Assembly: GCA_002310115.1 (NCBI GenBank)
Contig: DBYI01000020.1
Location: 52,195-83,774 of the forward strand
DNA length: 31,580 bases
From: Ruminococcus flavefaciens
GTDB taxonomy: Bacteria; Bacillota; Clostridia; Oscillospirales; Ruminococcaceae
Direction of reading: 5' to 3'
The notes beneath the pieces were generated by a model. That model did not search any database. It was not told the DNA's origin and worked only from the letters and a program-made list of their open reading frames with translations. Each line of letters begins with the position of its first letter. The first letter of the stretch is position 1. This document shows, in pieces, positions 12,694 to 21,163 of this stretch. Made by a program: the position numbers and the translations under genes.

Positions 12694-15291
12694 ATGAATG
12701 CAGAGAAATTAACTCAGAAGTCTGTTGATGCAGTAAGAAAGGCTCAGAGCATTGCTGTTATGCAGTCAAACTCTGTTATCGAGCCTGTTCACCTGCTTGC
12801 AGGACTTGTAAGACAGGAGAGCGGTCTTATTCCTCAGCTCCTGAAAAAAATGAATATAGACGAGGATATCTTCGATAGTGAGATTGAGAAGAAAATAAAC
12901 GGCCTTCCAAAGGTAACCGGCAGCGGCAGGATCAGTAATCTCGGAATATCTGCTGAGTGTGATCGTGTGCTTACAAATGCTGAAAGCATTGCTTCAAATA
13001 TGAAGGATGAGTTTGTATCCGTTGAACACCTAATGCTTTCGCTAATTGACTGTAAGGACAGGGATGTATCTCAGCTTTTCAGTACGTTCAATATAACTAA
13101 GGATAGTTTCCTCGGAGCTCTTATGTCGGTAAGAGGCAATACACGTGTTACTACGGAGAATCCTGAGGACACTTATGATGTTCTAACGAAATACGGACAG
13201 GAACTAGTTGGACTTGCGAGGCGTAACAAACTCGACCCGGTTATCGGCCGTGACAGCGAGATACGCAACGTTATCCGCATACTTTCAAGAAAGACGAAAA
13301 ACAATCCTGTCCTCATTGGTGAGCCAGGCGTCGGAAAAACTGCCATTGCAGAAGGACTTGCCCTTCGTATCGTGGCGGGGGACGTTCCTGACAGCCTCAA
13401 GGACAGAAAGGTATTCTCCCTCGATATGGGTGCTCTCGTCGCAGGAGCGAAGTACAGAGGCGAATTTGAGGAGCGTCTGAAAGCTGTTCTCAATGAGATA
13501 AAGAACAGCAACGGTCAAATACTCCTATTCATTGACGAGCTGCATACTATTGTCGGAGCTGGAAAAACTGACGGTGCTATGGACGCAGGCAATTTGCTTA
13601 AGCCTATGCTTGCAAGGGGCGAGTTACACTGTATCGGTGCTACGACTCTCAATGAATATCGTCAGTATATCGAAAAAGATCCGGCACTTGAAAGACGTTT
13701 TCAGCCGGTTATGGTTGACGAGCCAAGTGTTGAGGATACTATATCAATACTGCGTGGCCTTAAGGAACGCTATGAGGTATTCCATGGCGTTAAAATAAGC
13801 GATAACGCACTTATTTCAGCAGCAGTGCTCTCTAACCGCTATATTACTGATCGTTTCCTTCCGGATAAGGCTATCGACCTTATTGATGAAGCTTGTGCGA
13901 CTATTCGTACAGAGATGGATTCCATGCCTACCGAGCTGGATGTTATTTCACGTAAGATTGTTCAGTTGGAAATTGAAGAAGCTGCTCTTAAAAAAGAAAG
14001 CGACAATATCTCTCAGGAACACTTGGAGGAAATCCAGAAGGAACTTGCGGAGCTTCGTGAGAAGTTCAACAGTATGAAAGCTAAGTGGGAGAACGAAAAG
14101 AATGATATATCAGCTGTTCAGAAACTGCGTGAGGAGATAGAACGCACAGGCGGCGAAATAGACAAGGCTGAGCGTGAGTATGACCTCAACAAGGCGGCAG
14201 AACTCAAATACGGAAAGCTTCCACAGTTGCAGAAGGAACTGGAAGAGCTTGAAAAGCAGGCAGAGCATGACGTAGAAAATGGCAGGTTGCTTCGTGATAA
14301 GGTGACAGAGGATGAAATTGCTAAGATAGTCTGCCGTTGGACTGGAATACCTGTATCAAAGCTTATGGAAGGTGAAAAAGAAAAGATACTGGGACTTGAG
14401 AGCCTTCTTCACAAGAGGGTTATCGGTCAGGATGAAGCTGTTACAAAGGTGAGCGAGGCTATACTGCGTTCACGTGCAGGTATACAGGCTCCGGACAGAC
14501 CTATCGGATCGTTCTTGTTCCTTGGTCCTACAGGCGTTGGTAAAACTGAACTTGCAAAAGCTCTTTCGGAAATACTATTTGATGACGAGAGAAATATAAT
14601 CCGTATTGACATGAGTGAATATATGGAGAAATTCAGTGTAAGCCGTCTTATCGGAGCGCCTCCTGGTTATGTCGGATATGATGAGGGCGGTCAGCTTACT
14701 GAGGCAGTACGCAGAAAGCCATATTCTGTAGTTCTCTTTGATGAGATAGAAAAAGCGCATCCTGATGTATTCAATATTCTTCTTCAAGTGCTTGACGACG
14801 GACGTATCACAGATTCTCAAGGCAGAACTGTGGACTTCAAAAATACTATCATAATACTCACTTCAAATCTCGGTTCACCATATATACTTGAAGGTATAGA
14901 TGCAAACGGCGAGATAACTGATGAAGCACGCGGACAGGTAGAGGGATTGCTGAAAACTCAGTTCAGACCTGAGTTCTTGAATCGTCTTGACGAGATAATC
15001 TTCTACAAACCGCTGGCAAAGACTGAGATAATCAAGATAGTTGATCTTATGCTGGCTGATTTGCAAAAGCGCCTTGATGACAAGCATATCCGTATAAATG
15101 TCAGCGAAGCTGCTAAGAATTATATCGTAGATTGCGGTTATGATCCTAACTTCGGTGCAAGACCGTTGAGAAGATTTATTCAGCGTAATATTGAGACTCT
15201 TGCGGCTAAACGTATCATTGGCGGAAACCTTGGTGCAGGGGATGTTATTGATATAGATCTTGATGCTAATGGAAAACTGATTGCGGACTAA
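12694..15291 (+). CDS. clpB: ClpB disaggregase
   Basis: 865 aa, normal for ClpB. The N domain has the two Clp repeats (VHLLAGLVRQESG near 32 and EHLMLSLI near 111). AAA-1 has Walker A GEPGVGKT (209-216) and Walker B LLFIDELH. The long coiled-coil M domain (about 400-530) distinguishes ClpB from ClpC and ClpA. AAA-2 has Walker A GPTGVGKT (611-618) and Walker B VVLFDEIEKAHPDV. The protein threads aggregated polypeptides, with DnaK, to refold them. Ribosome site AGGAGG lies just before ATG 12694. No CIRCE repeat is present upstream; transcription appears to depend on the ribbon-helix-helix promoter at 11941, an unusual arrangement for a heat-shock gene. Confidence 0.95.
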   Translation: MNAEKLTQKSVDAVRKAQSIAVMQSNSVIEPVHLLAGLVRQESGLIPQLLKKMNIDEDIFDSEIEKKINGLPKVTGSGRISNLGISAECDRVLTNAESIASNMKDEFVSVEHLMLSLIDCKDRDVSQLFSTFNITKDSFLGALMSVRGNTRVTTENPEDTYDVLTKYGQELVGLARRNKLDPVIGRDSEIRNVIRILSRKTKNNPVLIGEPGVGKTAIAEGLALRIVAGDVPDSLKDRKVFSLDMGALVAGAKYRGEFEERLKAVLNEIKNSNGQILLFIDELHTIVGAGKTDGAMDAGNLLKPMLARGELHCIGATTLNEYRQYIEKDPALERRFQPVMVDEPSVEDTISILRGLKERYEVFHGVKISDNALISAAVLSNRYITDRFLPDKAIDLIDEACATIRTEMDSMPTELDVISRKIVQLEIEEAALKKESDNISQEHLEEIQKELAELREKFNSMKAKWENEKNDISAVQKLREEIERTGGEIDKAEREYDLNKAAELKYGKLPQLQKELEELEKQAEHDVENGRLLRDKVTEDEIAKIVCRWTGIPVSKLMEGEKEKILGLESLLHKRVIGQDEAVTKVSEAILRSRAGIQAPDRPIGSFLFLGPTGVGKTELAKALSEILFDDERNIIRIDMSEYMEKFSVSRLIGAPPGYVGYDEGGQLTEAVRRKPYSVVLFDEIEKAHPDVFNILLQVLDDGRITDSQGRTVDFKNTIIILTSNLGSPYILEGIDANGEITDEARGQVEGLLKTQFRPEFLNRLDEIIFYKPLAKTEIIKIVDLMLADLQKRLDDKHIRINVSEAAKNYIVDCGYDPNFGARPLRRFIQRNIETLAAKRIIGGNLGAGDVIDIDLDANGKLIAD

Positions 15292-15341
15292 GCTTTGATC
15301 AATGCATAATCTGCTTAGGATTATGAAATAAAGAGATAACT

Positions 15342-15380
15342 GTGAATGGGGCGGAAATCATCCGCCCTTTTCACTTTTTT
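15342..15380 (+). terminator. Terminator after clpB
   Basis: GTGAA (15342-15346) with TTCAC (15370-15374), and GGGCGGA (15349-15355) with TCCGCCC (15361-15367), around AATCA, then TTTTTT (15375-15380). Confidence 0.88.
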
Positions 15381-15824
15381 ATAATGACTGAGGAAAGGAT
15401 AGATACTCATTAACTGAAAAACGTTAATATGTATATAATAGTAATGTAATTCTATGTTGTGCACAAAATTTTTAACGTAAAATTGGTGGTATTGTCAGAG
15501 ATATAATGATTATACGTTGTGTGTCTATAAATAGTATTTAGCTATCAGTTCAGATAATAAGCTAAAAACAGGCGTTTAGTGAATGCTCATTTAAAATTGG
15601 TTGGCCAATTTTGATAAATTGGTCAACAACTTTTGAAATTATTGAGTTGCCTGTATTCCTTTATATTTCGGAATATATTGGATGAAATATACAGCGAGTA
15701 TTAAAAAAATCTGCGTGAAAAAATCTTCAGAACGTAAAATAGGCAAATACTATGTCTGATTTGAATAAAAAACACCTCACAAATGGCTGTATATACGTCA
15801 ATTTGTCTTTTTTTCATGAATTAC
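15381..15824. other. AT-rich intergenic region upstream of the HU promoter
   Basis: About 440 bp with no gene that I can support. It holds the AAATTGG repeat cluster (15593-15622) and otherwise short AT-rich tracts without a clear structure. The length suggests room for regulation of the strongly expressed HU operon. Confidence 0.45.
15593..15622. repeat. Overlapping inverted repeats of AAATTGG
   Basis: AAAATTGG (15593-15600), TTGG, CCAATTTT (15605-15612) form one inverted repeat. CCAATTT (15605-15611), TGAT, AAATTGG (15616-15622) form a second that shares the middle copy. Two alternative hairpins, or three half-sites for a dimeric regulator, are possible. Confidence 0.5.
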
Positions 15825-15853
15825 TTGACAAATTGGAATAATGGGTATATAAT
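15825..15853 (+). promoter_or_regulatory. Perfect consensus promoter of the HU operon
   Basis: TTGACA (15825-15830), exactly 17 bp, TATAAT (15848-15853). This predicts very strong housekeeping-sigma transcription starting near 15860, about 30 nt before the HU ATG. Confidence 0.92.
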
Positions 15854-15889
15854 TCAATTGTAAAATCTTATTTATGGAGGATACTAACT

Positions 15890-16165
15890 ATGACAAAGAC
15901 AGAATTAATCAGTGCAGTAGCTGACAAGGCTGACTTCACAAAGAAGAACGCTGAGACTGCTGTAAACGCAATCATCTCAACAATTACAGACGCTCTCGCT
16001 GGCGGTGAGAAGGTTTCTATCGTTGGATTTGGTACATTTGAGGTTCGTGACCGTAAGGCTAAGCAGGTTATCAACCCTCAGACAAAGAAAATGATGACTG
16101 CTCCTGCTTCTAAGGCTCCTGCTTTCAAGGCTGGCCAGGCGCTCAAGAACGCTGTAAACAAGTAA
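15890..16165 (+). CDS. hup: HU family DNA-binding protein
   Basis: 91 aa, the standard length. MTKTELISAVADKADFTKKN begins the helical dimer body. GFGTFEVRDRKAKQVINPQT forms the beta-arm with the conserved Asn-Pro that intercalates and bends DNA. It acts as a nucleoid protein that coats and bends DNA without strong sequence preference. Ribosome site GGAGG stands 9 nt before ATG 15890. It shares a transcript with the H1-like gene 20 nt downstream; both are small, basic and chromatin-like, suggesting a two-protein compaction set. Confidence 0.95.
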   Translation: MTKTELISAVADKADFTKKNAETAVNAIISTITDALAGGEKVSIVGFGTFEVRDRKAKQVINPQTKKMMTAPASKAPAFKAGQALKNAVNK

Positions 16166-16184
16166 TTCTAAGGAGGATACTATC

Positions 16185-16667
16185 ATGGCTGAGAAAACTG
16201 CAGATAAGAAAGTAGTAGAAACAGTTGTTGCTACTCCCGCTGAGGAGAAGAAGGCTCCTGCTAAGAAGGCTCCTGCTGCTAAGACAGCTGCTGCTAAGAC
16301 AGCTGCTGCTAAGAAGCCTGCTGAAAAGAAGGCTGCTGCTAAGAAGCCTGCTGCTAAGAAGCCGGCTGAAAAGAAGGCTGTTGCTAAGAAGCCTGCTGAA
16401 AAGAAGGCTGTTGCTAAGAAGCCTGCTGCTAAGAAGCCGGCTGCTAAGAAGCCTGCTGCTAAGAAGACTACTGCAGCTGCCGTAGACAACAAGGTAGTTA
16501 TTCAGGCAATGGGTTCAGAGGTTAGCACCGCTGATCTTATTGCAAAGGCTACAAAGGCTTCAGGTGTTAAGAAAGTTGACAAGGTTGATATCTATATAAG
16601 ACCTGACGTTAACAGAGTTTATTATGTTGTTAACGGCGATATCCTTGGCGATTTTAACCTCTTCTAA
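16185..16667 (+). CDS. Histone-H1-like Lys/Ala/Pro-rich protein with a DUF6465-like C-terminal domain
   Basis: 160 aa. Residues about 22-100 are short tandem repeats of AAKKPA, PAEKKA and VAKKPA type, a disordered, highly basic tail like eukaryotic H1 and bacterial Hc1/AlgP-type proteins. The last about 60 residues are ordered and of a different character (DNKVVIQAMGSEVSTADLIA, VDKVDIYIRPDVNRVYYVVN), matching the small DUF6465-type domain seen at the end of such proteins in Ruminococcaceae. The repeat DNA (16255-16470) uses almost only GCT and AAG codons, so the nucleotide repeats are near-identical and could recombine. AAGGAGG precedes ATG 16185. Co-transcription with HU supports a nucleoid role; DNA binding by the tail is inferred from charge. 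Confidence 0.8.
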   Translation: MAEKTADKKVVETVVATPAEEKKAPAKKAPAAKTAAAKTAAAKKPAEKKAAAKKPAAKKPAEKKAVAKKPAEKKAVAKKPAAKKPAAKKPAAKKTTAAAVDNKVVIQAMGSEVSTADLIAKATKASGVKKVDKVDIYIRPDVNRVYYVVNGDILGDFNLF

Positions 16668-16674
16668 GAATGAT

Positions 16675-16702
16675 AAAAGCTCCGCATTTGCGGAGCTTTT
16701 TT
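16675..16702 (+). terminator. Terminator of the HU operon
   Basis: AAAAGCTCCGCA (16675-16686) pairs with TGCGGAGCTTTT (16689-16700) with a very short loop, followed by further T residues. Strong intrinsic terminator. Confidence 0.9.
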
Positions 16703-16730
16703 GCAAGTCAAGGTGGTTTTTAGATAAGTT

Positions 16731-16754
16731 AGGGCTCTCCCGAAGGAGAGCCCT
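16731..16754 (-). terminator. UUCG-tetraloop hairpin, 3' end of the minus-strand dockerin gene
   Basis: AGGGCTCTCC (16731-16740) and GGAGAGCCCT (16745-16754) form a perfect 10-bp stem. Read on the minus strand the loop is C(TTCG)G, the extra-stable tetraloop, which points to function in the minus transcript. The following tail is not a clean T run, so it may be a weak terminator or a 3' stabiliser. Confidence 0.55.
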
Positions 16755-16793
16755 TATCATATCTATATCATGTTTTTTTGTTCTTGAATGTTC

Positions 16794-18695
16794 TTAAAGA
16801 CCAAGAAGCTTGTTCTGTATGAGCTGGGCGTCAAGTACAGTTATTCCGTCACCGTTCATGTCGGCAATACTCTCACCACGTTTTGTGAGATGGCGTCCGT
16901 CAGTGCCATCAATTCCGTACTTGTTTGGATTTGCAAGAGCCTGCATTATGAGCACAGCGTCAGCCATACTCAGTGTATTGTCGCAATTTGCATCGCCTGT
17001 TTCACCTCCGTATTTTACAATTTTTAGGTCACCGAGAATAACATAATTATTCTTTGAATCAATTTTCAGAGTTCCTGATACTACATCACCTTTGCGGATT
17101 TCTTCTATTTCATATCCGGGGTACATATGCGCGTCCATATCTATTCTTAAAGCGTCCATCCCCTTAAGCTTGAAACCGTAGTTAGAAATACCGTATTCAA
17201 AAGACTCAACCTCTGCGTTGTCTATACGTATGAATTGTGATGCTTTATCAGGCTGATTGATATATACTCTGAACGTAAGGCCACTAACACCATAAAGCTC
17301 TCTTTCGTATTCATCACCCCTGATGCTGAGCTTTATGCTTGAGTATCCGCCTTTGCCGAACTTTACGATATAAGCACTGTCACCGCTGAGTTTTGTGAAC
17401 TCGTCTACTGTATAGGTTTTACCAGTGAAATCAGATATTGTTATGTATTCAGAAGCTATATTATCAACTTCCCATACGTAATCAGTTCTCAGTACCTCAC
17501 TTTCACCCTTGTTGTTATGTCTTGATACAGAATGGTAAGCATTGATTACAAGTCCGCTTAGATCAAATTCGTCTCCTTCATTATATATAGTCTTTGTAGG
17601 GAGAGTTTTTATGCCGTCAAAGTGGTCTACGCCTGTGCCATACATCCACATTACAGGCTCTTCTGTGGTAGTAGTTGTTGTTGTTGAGTTTTGTACATCA
17701 CCATTGATAGTTACATTGTAGGAGAATTTTACATTAAAGCACATATTGAAGCTGTAATAGTCTCCTATGCTTTGATCGTAGCTTACAGTATACTCGCCGG
17801 CAGGAAGTGTGCTGAACTTATTTCCGCTTACGCTGTTTCCGTTTTTGCCGGTAACGGTAAAGTAATTGATTTTAAAGTATTTCTCGCCATATTGTTTGGA
17901 GCCTTCATCGTCAGGATAGTTACTGTTTCTTTGAGATGCACCTACTATAAGTCCGCTGATATCAAGCTCTTCACCTGTATTATAAACTGTTTTTGATGGA
18001 TAGCTTACAACTTTCTTAAACTCATAGGTTTCATGTGTTGAAATTATTACAGTTGTTGAAGTAGTGGTAGTAGTTGTAGTAATTGTTGTGGTAACAGGAT
18101 TAGTCTTTGTTGCGTTTGGGCTATCGTCAATTATAGTTACATTGTAGGAGAAAACTACATCGTTGCATCCATTGTAGCTATAATAATCTCCTATTGAATC
18201 ATAGTGACTAACAGTATACTCACCTGCAGGAAGTGTGCTGAACCTATTTCCGCTTACGGCTCTTCCTTCTTTGTCAATAACAGTAAAGTCGCCAATTTTA
18301 AAGTAGCTCTCGTCATATTGTATTTCGGCTGCATCGTCAGAGGAGTTACTGTTTACCGTTGCGCTGATTAATAGCCCTTTTATATCAAGCTTTTCGCCTT
18401 TATTATAAACTGTTTTTTCGGGATAGTTTATAACCTTTTTAAATATAGAAGAAAAATGCGATGAAGTAGTAGATGTGTTAGATGGAAGAGTAGTAGTTGG
18501 CGTTGTCTTAACAACGTTTGCCATTGTTGTAATTTTCGTCGTTGTTATAGCCGGAGATGTTTCTGTATCAGCAGCAAATACCGTGTCAGCTTTCTGAACA
18601 GACAAAGAAGTTGTTGCATTAGTGGTTGGAACTGTCATAGTTGAAACCAGAATTGCCGATGTGACAATCATCGATAATATTTTTCTTACTTTCAT
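16794..18695 (-). CDS. Secreted dockerin protein with three Ig-like repeats, no catalytic domain seen
   Basis: 633 aa. The signal peptide spans about 1-27. A Thr-rich stretch precedes three repeats. Repeats 1 (85-190) and 2 (225-332) are close copies (YPEKTVYNKGEKLDIKGL versus YPSKTVYNTGEELDISGL, and both FSTLPAGEYTVS and GDYYS). Repeat 3 (358-459) is diverged (LPTKTIYNEGDEFDLSGL). The P-x-K-T-Y-x-G-x-x-D-L pattern is that of bacterial Ig-like (Big_3-type) domains. Residues 460-563 are unassigned. Residues 567-633 are a dockerin, with GDANCDNTLSMADAVLIMQ and a second Ca-loop, DMNGDGITVLDAQLIQ. It probably docks onto a cohesin scaffold and adds a binding or structural function. Minus-strand SD AGGAGAGGG lies 6 nt before the ATG. 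It diverges from the PL1 gene. Confidence 0.85.
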   Translation of the reverse strand: MKVRKILSMIVTSAILVSTMTVPTTNATTSLSVQKADTVFAADTETSPAITTTKITTMANVVKTTPTTTLPSNTSTTSSHFSSIFKKVINYPEKTVYNKGEKLDIKGLLISATVNSNSSDDAAEIQYDESYFKIGDFTVIDKEGRAVSGNRFSTLPAGEYTVSHYDSIGDYYSYNGCNDVVFSYNVTIIDDSPNATKTNPVTTTITTTTTTTSTTVIISTHETYEFKKVVSYPSKTVYNTGEELDISGLIVGASQRNSNYPDDEGSKQYGEKYFKINYFTVTGKNGNSVSGNKFSTLPAGEYTVSYDQSIGDYYSFNMCFNVKFSYNVTINGDVQNSTTTTTTTEEPVMWMYGTGVDHFDGIKTLPTKTIYNEGDEFDLSGLVINAYHSVSRHNNKGESEVLRTDYVWEVDNIASEYITISDFTGKTYTVDEFTKLSGDSAYIVKFGKGGYSSIKLSIRGDEYERELYGVSGLTFRVYINQPDKASQFIRIDNAEVESFEYGISNYGFKLKGMDALRIDMDAHMYPGYEIEEIRKGDVVSGTLKIDSKNNYVILGDLKIVKYGGETGDANCDNTLSMADAVLIMQALANPNKYGIDGTDGRHLTKRGESIADMNGDGITVLDAQLIQNKLLGL

Positions 18696-18813
18696 AATGA
18701 TCCCTCTCCTTTACTATGCTTTTTTAATTTAGTTTTCCTGTTTTGTAAATTAATACTGTTGGTTTATGATGTGATGATATGTTTGATACCTCCTGTCTTT
18801 TTGGGGCTTTTCT

Positions 18814-18840
18814 ATTACTTAGACGTATGAAGTAAGTAAT
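18814..18840. promoter_or_regulatory. Inverted repeat, candidate operator
   Basis: ATTACTTA (18814-18821) and TAAGTAAT (18833-18840) are exact inverse copies with half-site centres 19 bp apart, close to two helical turns. It is located between divergent dockerin genes. Confidence 0.35.
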
Positions 18841-18959
18841 TCTCTCACATTGTTTCAAAAAATTTTCTTGTTCAGGAAAAACGGATATGACAGTATCAGA
18901 CTTATCATCTACAAATACCAGCGGCTTTTAAGCAAAAACAGGAAAAAGACATTTGAATA

Positions 18960-18982
18960 GCTCAAAAGTATATTTTTTGAGC
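18960..18982. promoter_or_regulatory. Inverted repeat upstream of the PL1 promoter
   Basis: GCTCAAAA (18960-18967) and TTTTGAGC (18975-18982) flank 7 nt and end 11 bp before the -35 at 18994, a typical activator position. Confidence 0.4.
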
Positions 18983-18993
18983 GCTAATCACCA

Positions 18994-19022
18994 TTGAAAA
19001 GTTCATATTTACATTATATAAT
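18994..19022 (+). promoter_or_regulatory. Promoter of the pectate lyase-mannanase operon
   Basis: TTGAAA (18994-18999), 17 bp, TATAAT (19017-19022). Predicted start near 19029, about 57 nt before the ATG. Confidence 0.8.
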
Positions 19023-19085
19023 ATATAGTGTAATGGTATGCAGTTGGCATACAGGCGGATATTGATGTAATGGAGGAATTTACTC

Positions 19086-21128
19086 ATGAAAAACAGGCTT
19101 TTTAAGCTCAGGGCTGCTTCAGCAGCTGTGGCGGTAATGGTTACCCTTTCTTCGGCAGCTCCTTCACATTTACCTTTTAAGGATATAGTTGCTATGACTG
19201 CCTCTGCGGCTGAGAGCAGCGTAAAAGTGTTGAGCTCAGCAGGATTCGGCGAGGGGATATATGCAACATGGACTTCCGTTTCGGGGGCTTCGGGCTACAA
19301 TGTGTATGTTGACGGAAATAAGATAGAAGGTATGCTGATAAGACAGTACGAGGGCTATATGTGCGCCGATGCTGTGGGTCTCACGGCAGGCAGCCACACT
19401 ATGAAGATAGTGCCAGTTATCGACGGCAAGGAAAACATCTCGAAGGCCGCGGAGACAAAGGCGAATGCATTCGCTCATGACAGGAGCGGTTTCGGATTTG
19501 TGAACGGAAGTTCAAGCGGTGCGTATAACGATGACGGAACCCTGAAAAGCGATGCTGTTGTGGTATATGTTACAAATGAGAACAAGGATACTGTTACAGC
19601 AAGTATTGATGCTACAGGCAAGGGAGCGGAGGTACTGACTGGTGTTCAGAATATTATCCTGGGATATAAGAAAGGCAAGGAAAAAAGGCCGCTGAATTTA
19701 CGCTTTATTGGTAATATCACCGACCCATCCGTTCTTACGAAGGGCGATCTCATGGTAGATTCAGTTACAGCAGGCTGTACAATTGAGGGAATCGGCAGTG
19801 ACACCACTTTCAACGGCTTTGGTCTTGTTATGAAGAACAGCTCAAATGTAGAGATCAGAAACATCGGTTTTATGAACTGTAACAGTAATGAGGGAGATGA
19901 CTGCGGACTTCAGCAGAAAAACAATCATATATGGGTGCATAACTGTGATTTCTTCTATGGTGACGCAGGTTCTGACTCTGACCAGGCAAAGGGAGACGGA
20001 GCTCTCGATACAAAGACTTCCACATTTGTCACTCATTCATATAATCATTTCTGGGATAACGGAAAGTGTAATTTACAGGGAATGAAGTCGGAATCAACTG
20101 AAAATTACATCACCTATCATCACAACTGGTATGATCATTCAGATTCCAGACATCCGAGAATAAGGACATGTTCTGTACATTGCTACAACAACTACTTCGA
20201 TGGAAATGCAAAGTATGGCGTAGGTGTTACTATGGGCGCTTCGTGCTTTGTTGAAAACAATTTCTTCCGCAACTGTAAGTACCCGATGCTTATTTCCATG
20301 CAGGGTTCTGATGATATCACCGGCGGCACATTTTCAGATGAGGCAGGTGGTATTATAAAGTCATACGGTAATATAATACAGGGACAGAAGGCTTTCACTA
20401 CATATCAGCAGAACAATACGGACTTTGACGCTTATGAGGCTTCATCGAAAAATGAGAAGATAAGTGACAATGTCAGGGCAAAGAGCGGCGGTACTACATA
20501 TAACAACTTCGATACTTCGGATATAATGTATAAGTATACTCCAGATAATGCAGAAGATGTACCTGAATTAGTGATGGCCAAAGCAGGAAGAGTCGAAGGC
20601 GGCGACTTCAAATGGCAGTTCAACAATGCCGTTGACGATGCGGCATATGATGTGAATAAGGAGCTTAAAGCTGCGCTAGTATCATACAAGGACGGCATAA
20701 TTGCTGTGGGAAGCGGTTTTAAGGCTGATGATACGCCTTTTGTTACCACTACTACGGCTGCTGTGACAACAACCACAACAGTAACTACAACAGCTTCAAC
20801 GACTACAACTGCAACGGTTACTTCAACGACTGCCTCTTCAAATACTACAGTGGAAACAACAACGACATCTCCCACAGTTACAACCACGGTGACCACTGAA
20901 GTCACGATCCAGGGGACTGCTGGTGATTCAAACGGCGACGGAGCTGTGGATATGTCGGATGCGGTACTTATAATGCAGTCTCTTGCAAATCCTGATAAAT
21001 ATGGTATTGCAGCAGAAAATATGCTGAATGCGGATGTTAATAACCGAGGTAATGGAATAACCTCTTCTGATGCTCTCGCAATTCAGAAATATCTGCTGGG
21101 ACTGATAAAAACTCTGCCAGAGTCGTGA
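19086..21128 (+). CDS. Pectate lyase (PL1) with FN3-like domain and dockerin
   Basis: 680 aa, secreted (signal peptide ending near residue 42, TASAA). Residues about 45-128 are FN3-like (ATWTSVSGASGYNVYVDG). The catalytic right-handed beta-helix spans about 133-540. The PL1 core is intact: WVHNCDFFYGD, DGALDTK (D304, D308, calcium site) and YHHNWYDHSDSRHPRIR (344-360), which contains the catalytic Arg. It cleaves alpha-1,4-polygalacturonate by beta-elimination. A Thr/Val-rich linker (about 553-605) leads to a dockerin (about 613-680, GDSNGDGAVDMSDAVLIMQ and NGITSSDALAIQKYLL) for cellulosome assembly. GGAGG lies 9 nt before ATG 19086. The GH26 gene starts 35 nt after the stop, so the two form an operon. 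Confidence 0.92.
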   Translation: MKNRLFKLRAASAAVAVMVTLSSAAPSHLPFKDIVAMTASAAESSVKVLSSAGFGEGIYATWTSVSGASGYNVYVDGNKIEGMLIRQYEGYMCADAVGLTAGSHTMKIVPVIDGKENISKAAETKANAFAHDRSGFGFVNGSSSGAYNDDGTLKSDAVVVYVTNENKDTVTASIDATGKGAEVLTGVQNIILGYKKGKEKRPLNLRFIGNITDPSVLTKGDLMVDSVTAGCTIEGIGSDTTFNGFGLVMKNSSNVEIRNIGFMNCNSNEGDDCGLQQKNNHIWVHNCDFFYGDAGSDSDQAKGDGALDTKTSTFVTHSYNHFWDNGKCNLQGMKSESTENYITYHHNWYDHSDSRHPRIRTCSVHCYNNYFDGNAKYGVGVTMGASCFVENNFFRNCKYPMLISMQGSDDITGGTFSDEAGGIIKSYGNIIQGQKAFTTYQQNNTDFDAYEASSKNEKISDNVRAKSGGTTYNNFDTSDIMYKYTPDNAEDVPELVMAKAGRVEGGDFKWQFNNAVDDAAYDVNKELKAALVSYKDGIIAVGSGFKADDTPFVTTTTAAVTTTTTVTTTASTTTTATVTSTTASSNTTVETTTTSPTVTTTVTTEVTIQGTAGDSNGDGAVDMSDAVLIMQSLANPDKYGIAAENMLNADVNNRGNGITSSDALAIQKYLLGLIKTLPES

Positions 21129-21163
21129 AAAGAGAAAAATTTAATTTCAAGGAGGGTAAAAAC

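Larger units (their letters stand above)
18696..19085. other. Divergent control region of the dockerin genes
   Basis: 390 bp without genes. It contains a perfect inverted repeat, ATTACTTA (18814-18821) with TAAGTAAT (18833-18840), and a second, GCTCAAAA (18960-18967) with TTTTGAGC (18975-18982). The plus-strand PL1 promoter lies at 18994-19022. Both repeats are candidate operators for a shared regulator of the two diverging transcripts. The minus-strand promoter is not clear. Confidence 0.5.

Noticed and set aside
15977..16492. 171-aa minus-strand frame over HU and the Lys/Ala-rich gene
   Set aside because: It is the antisense shadow of the GCT/AAG codon repeats; it has an Ala/Phe/Gly low-complexity product and no ribosome site.
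20432..20905. 157-aa minus-strand Val/Thr-rich frame
   Set aside because: Antisense of the Thr-rich linker of the pectate lyase, with no start signals.
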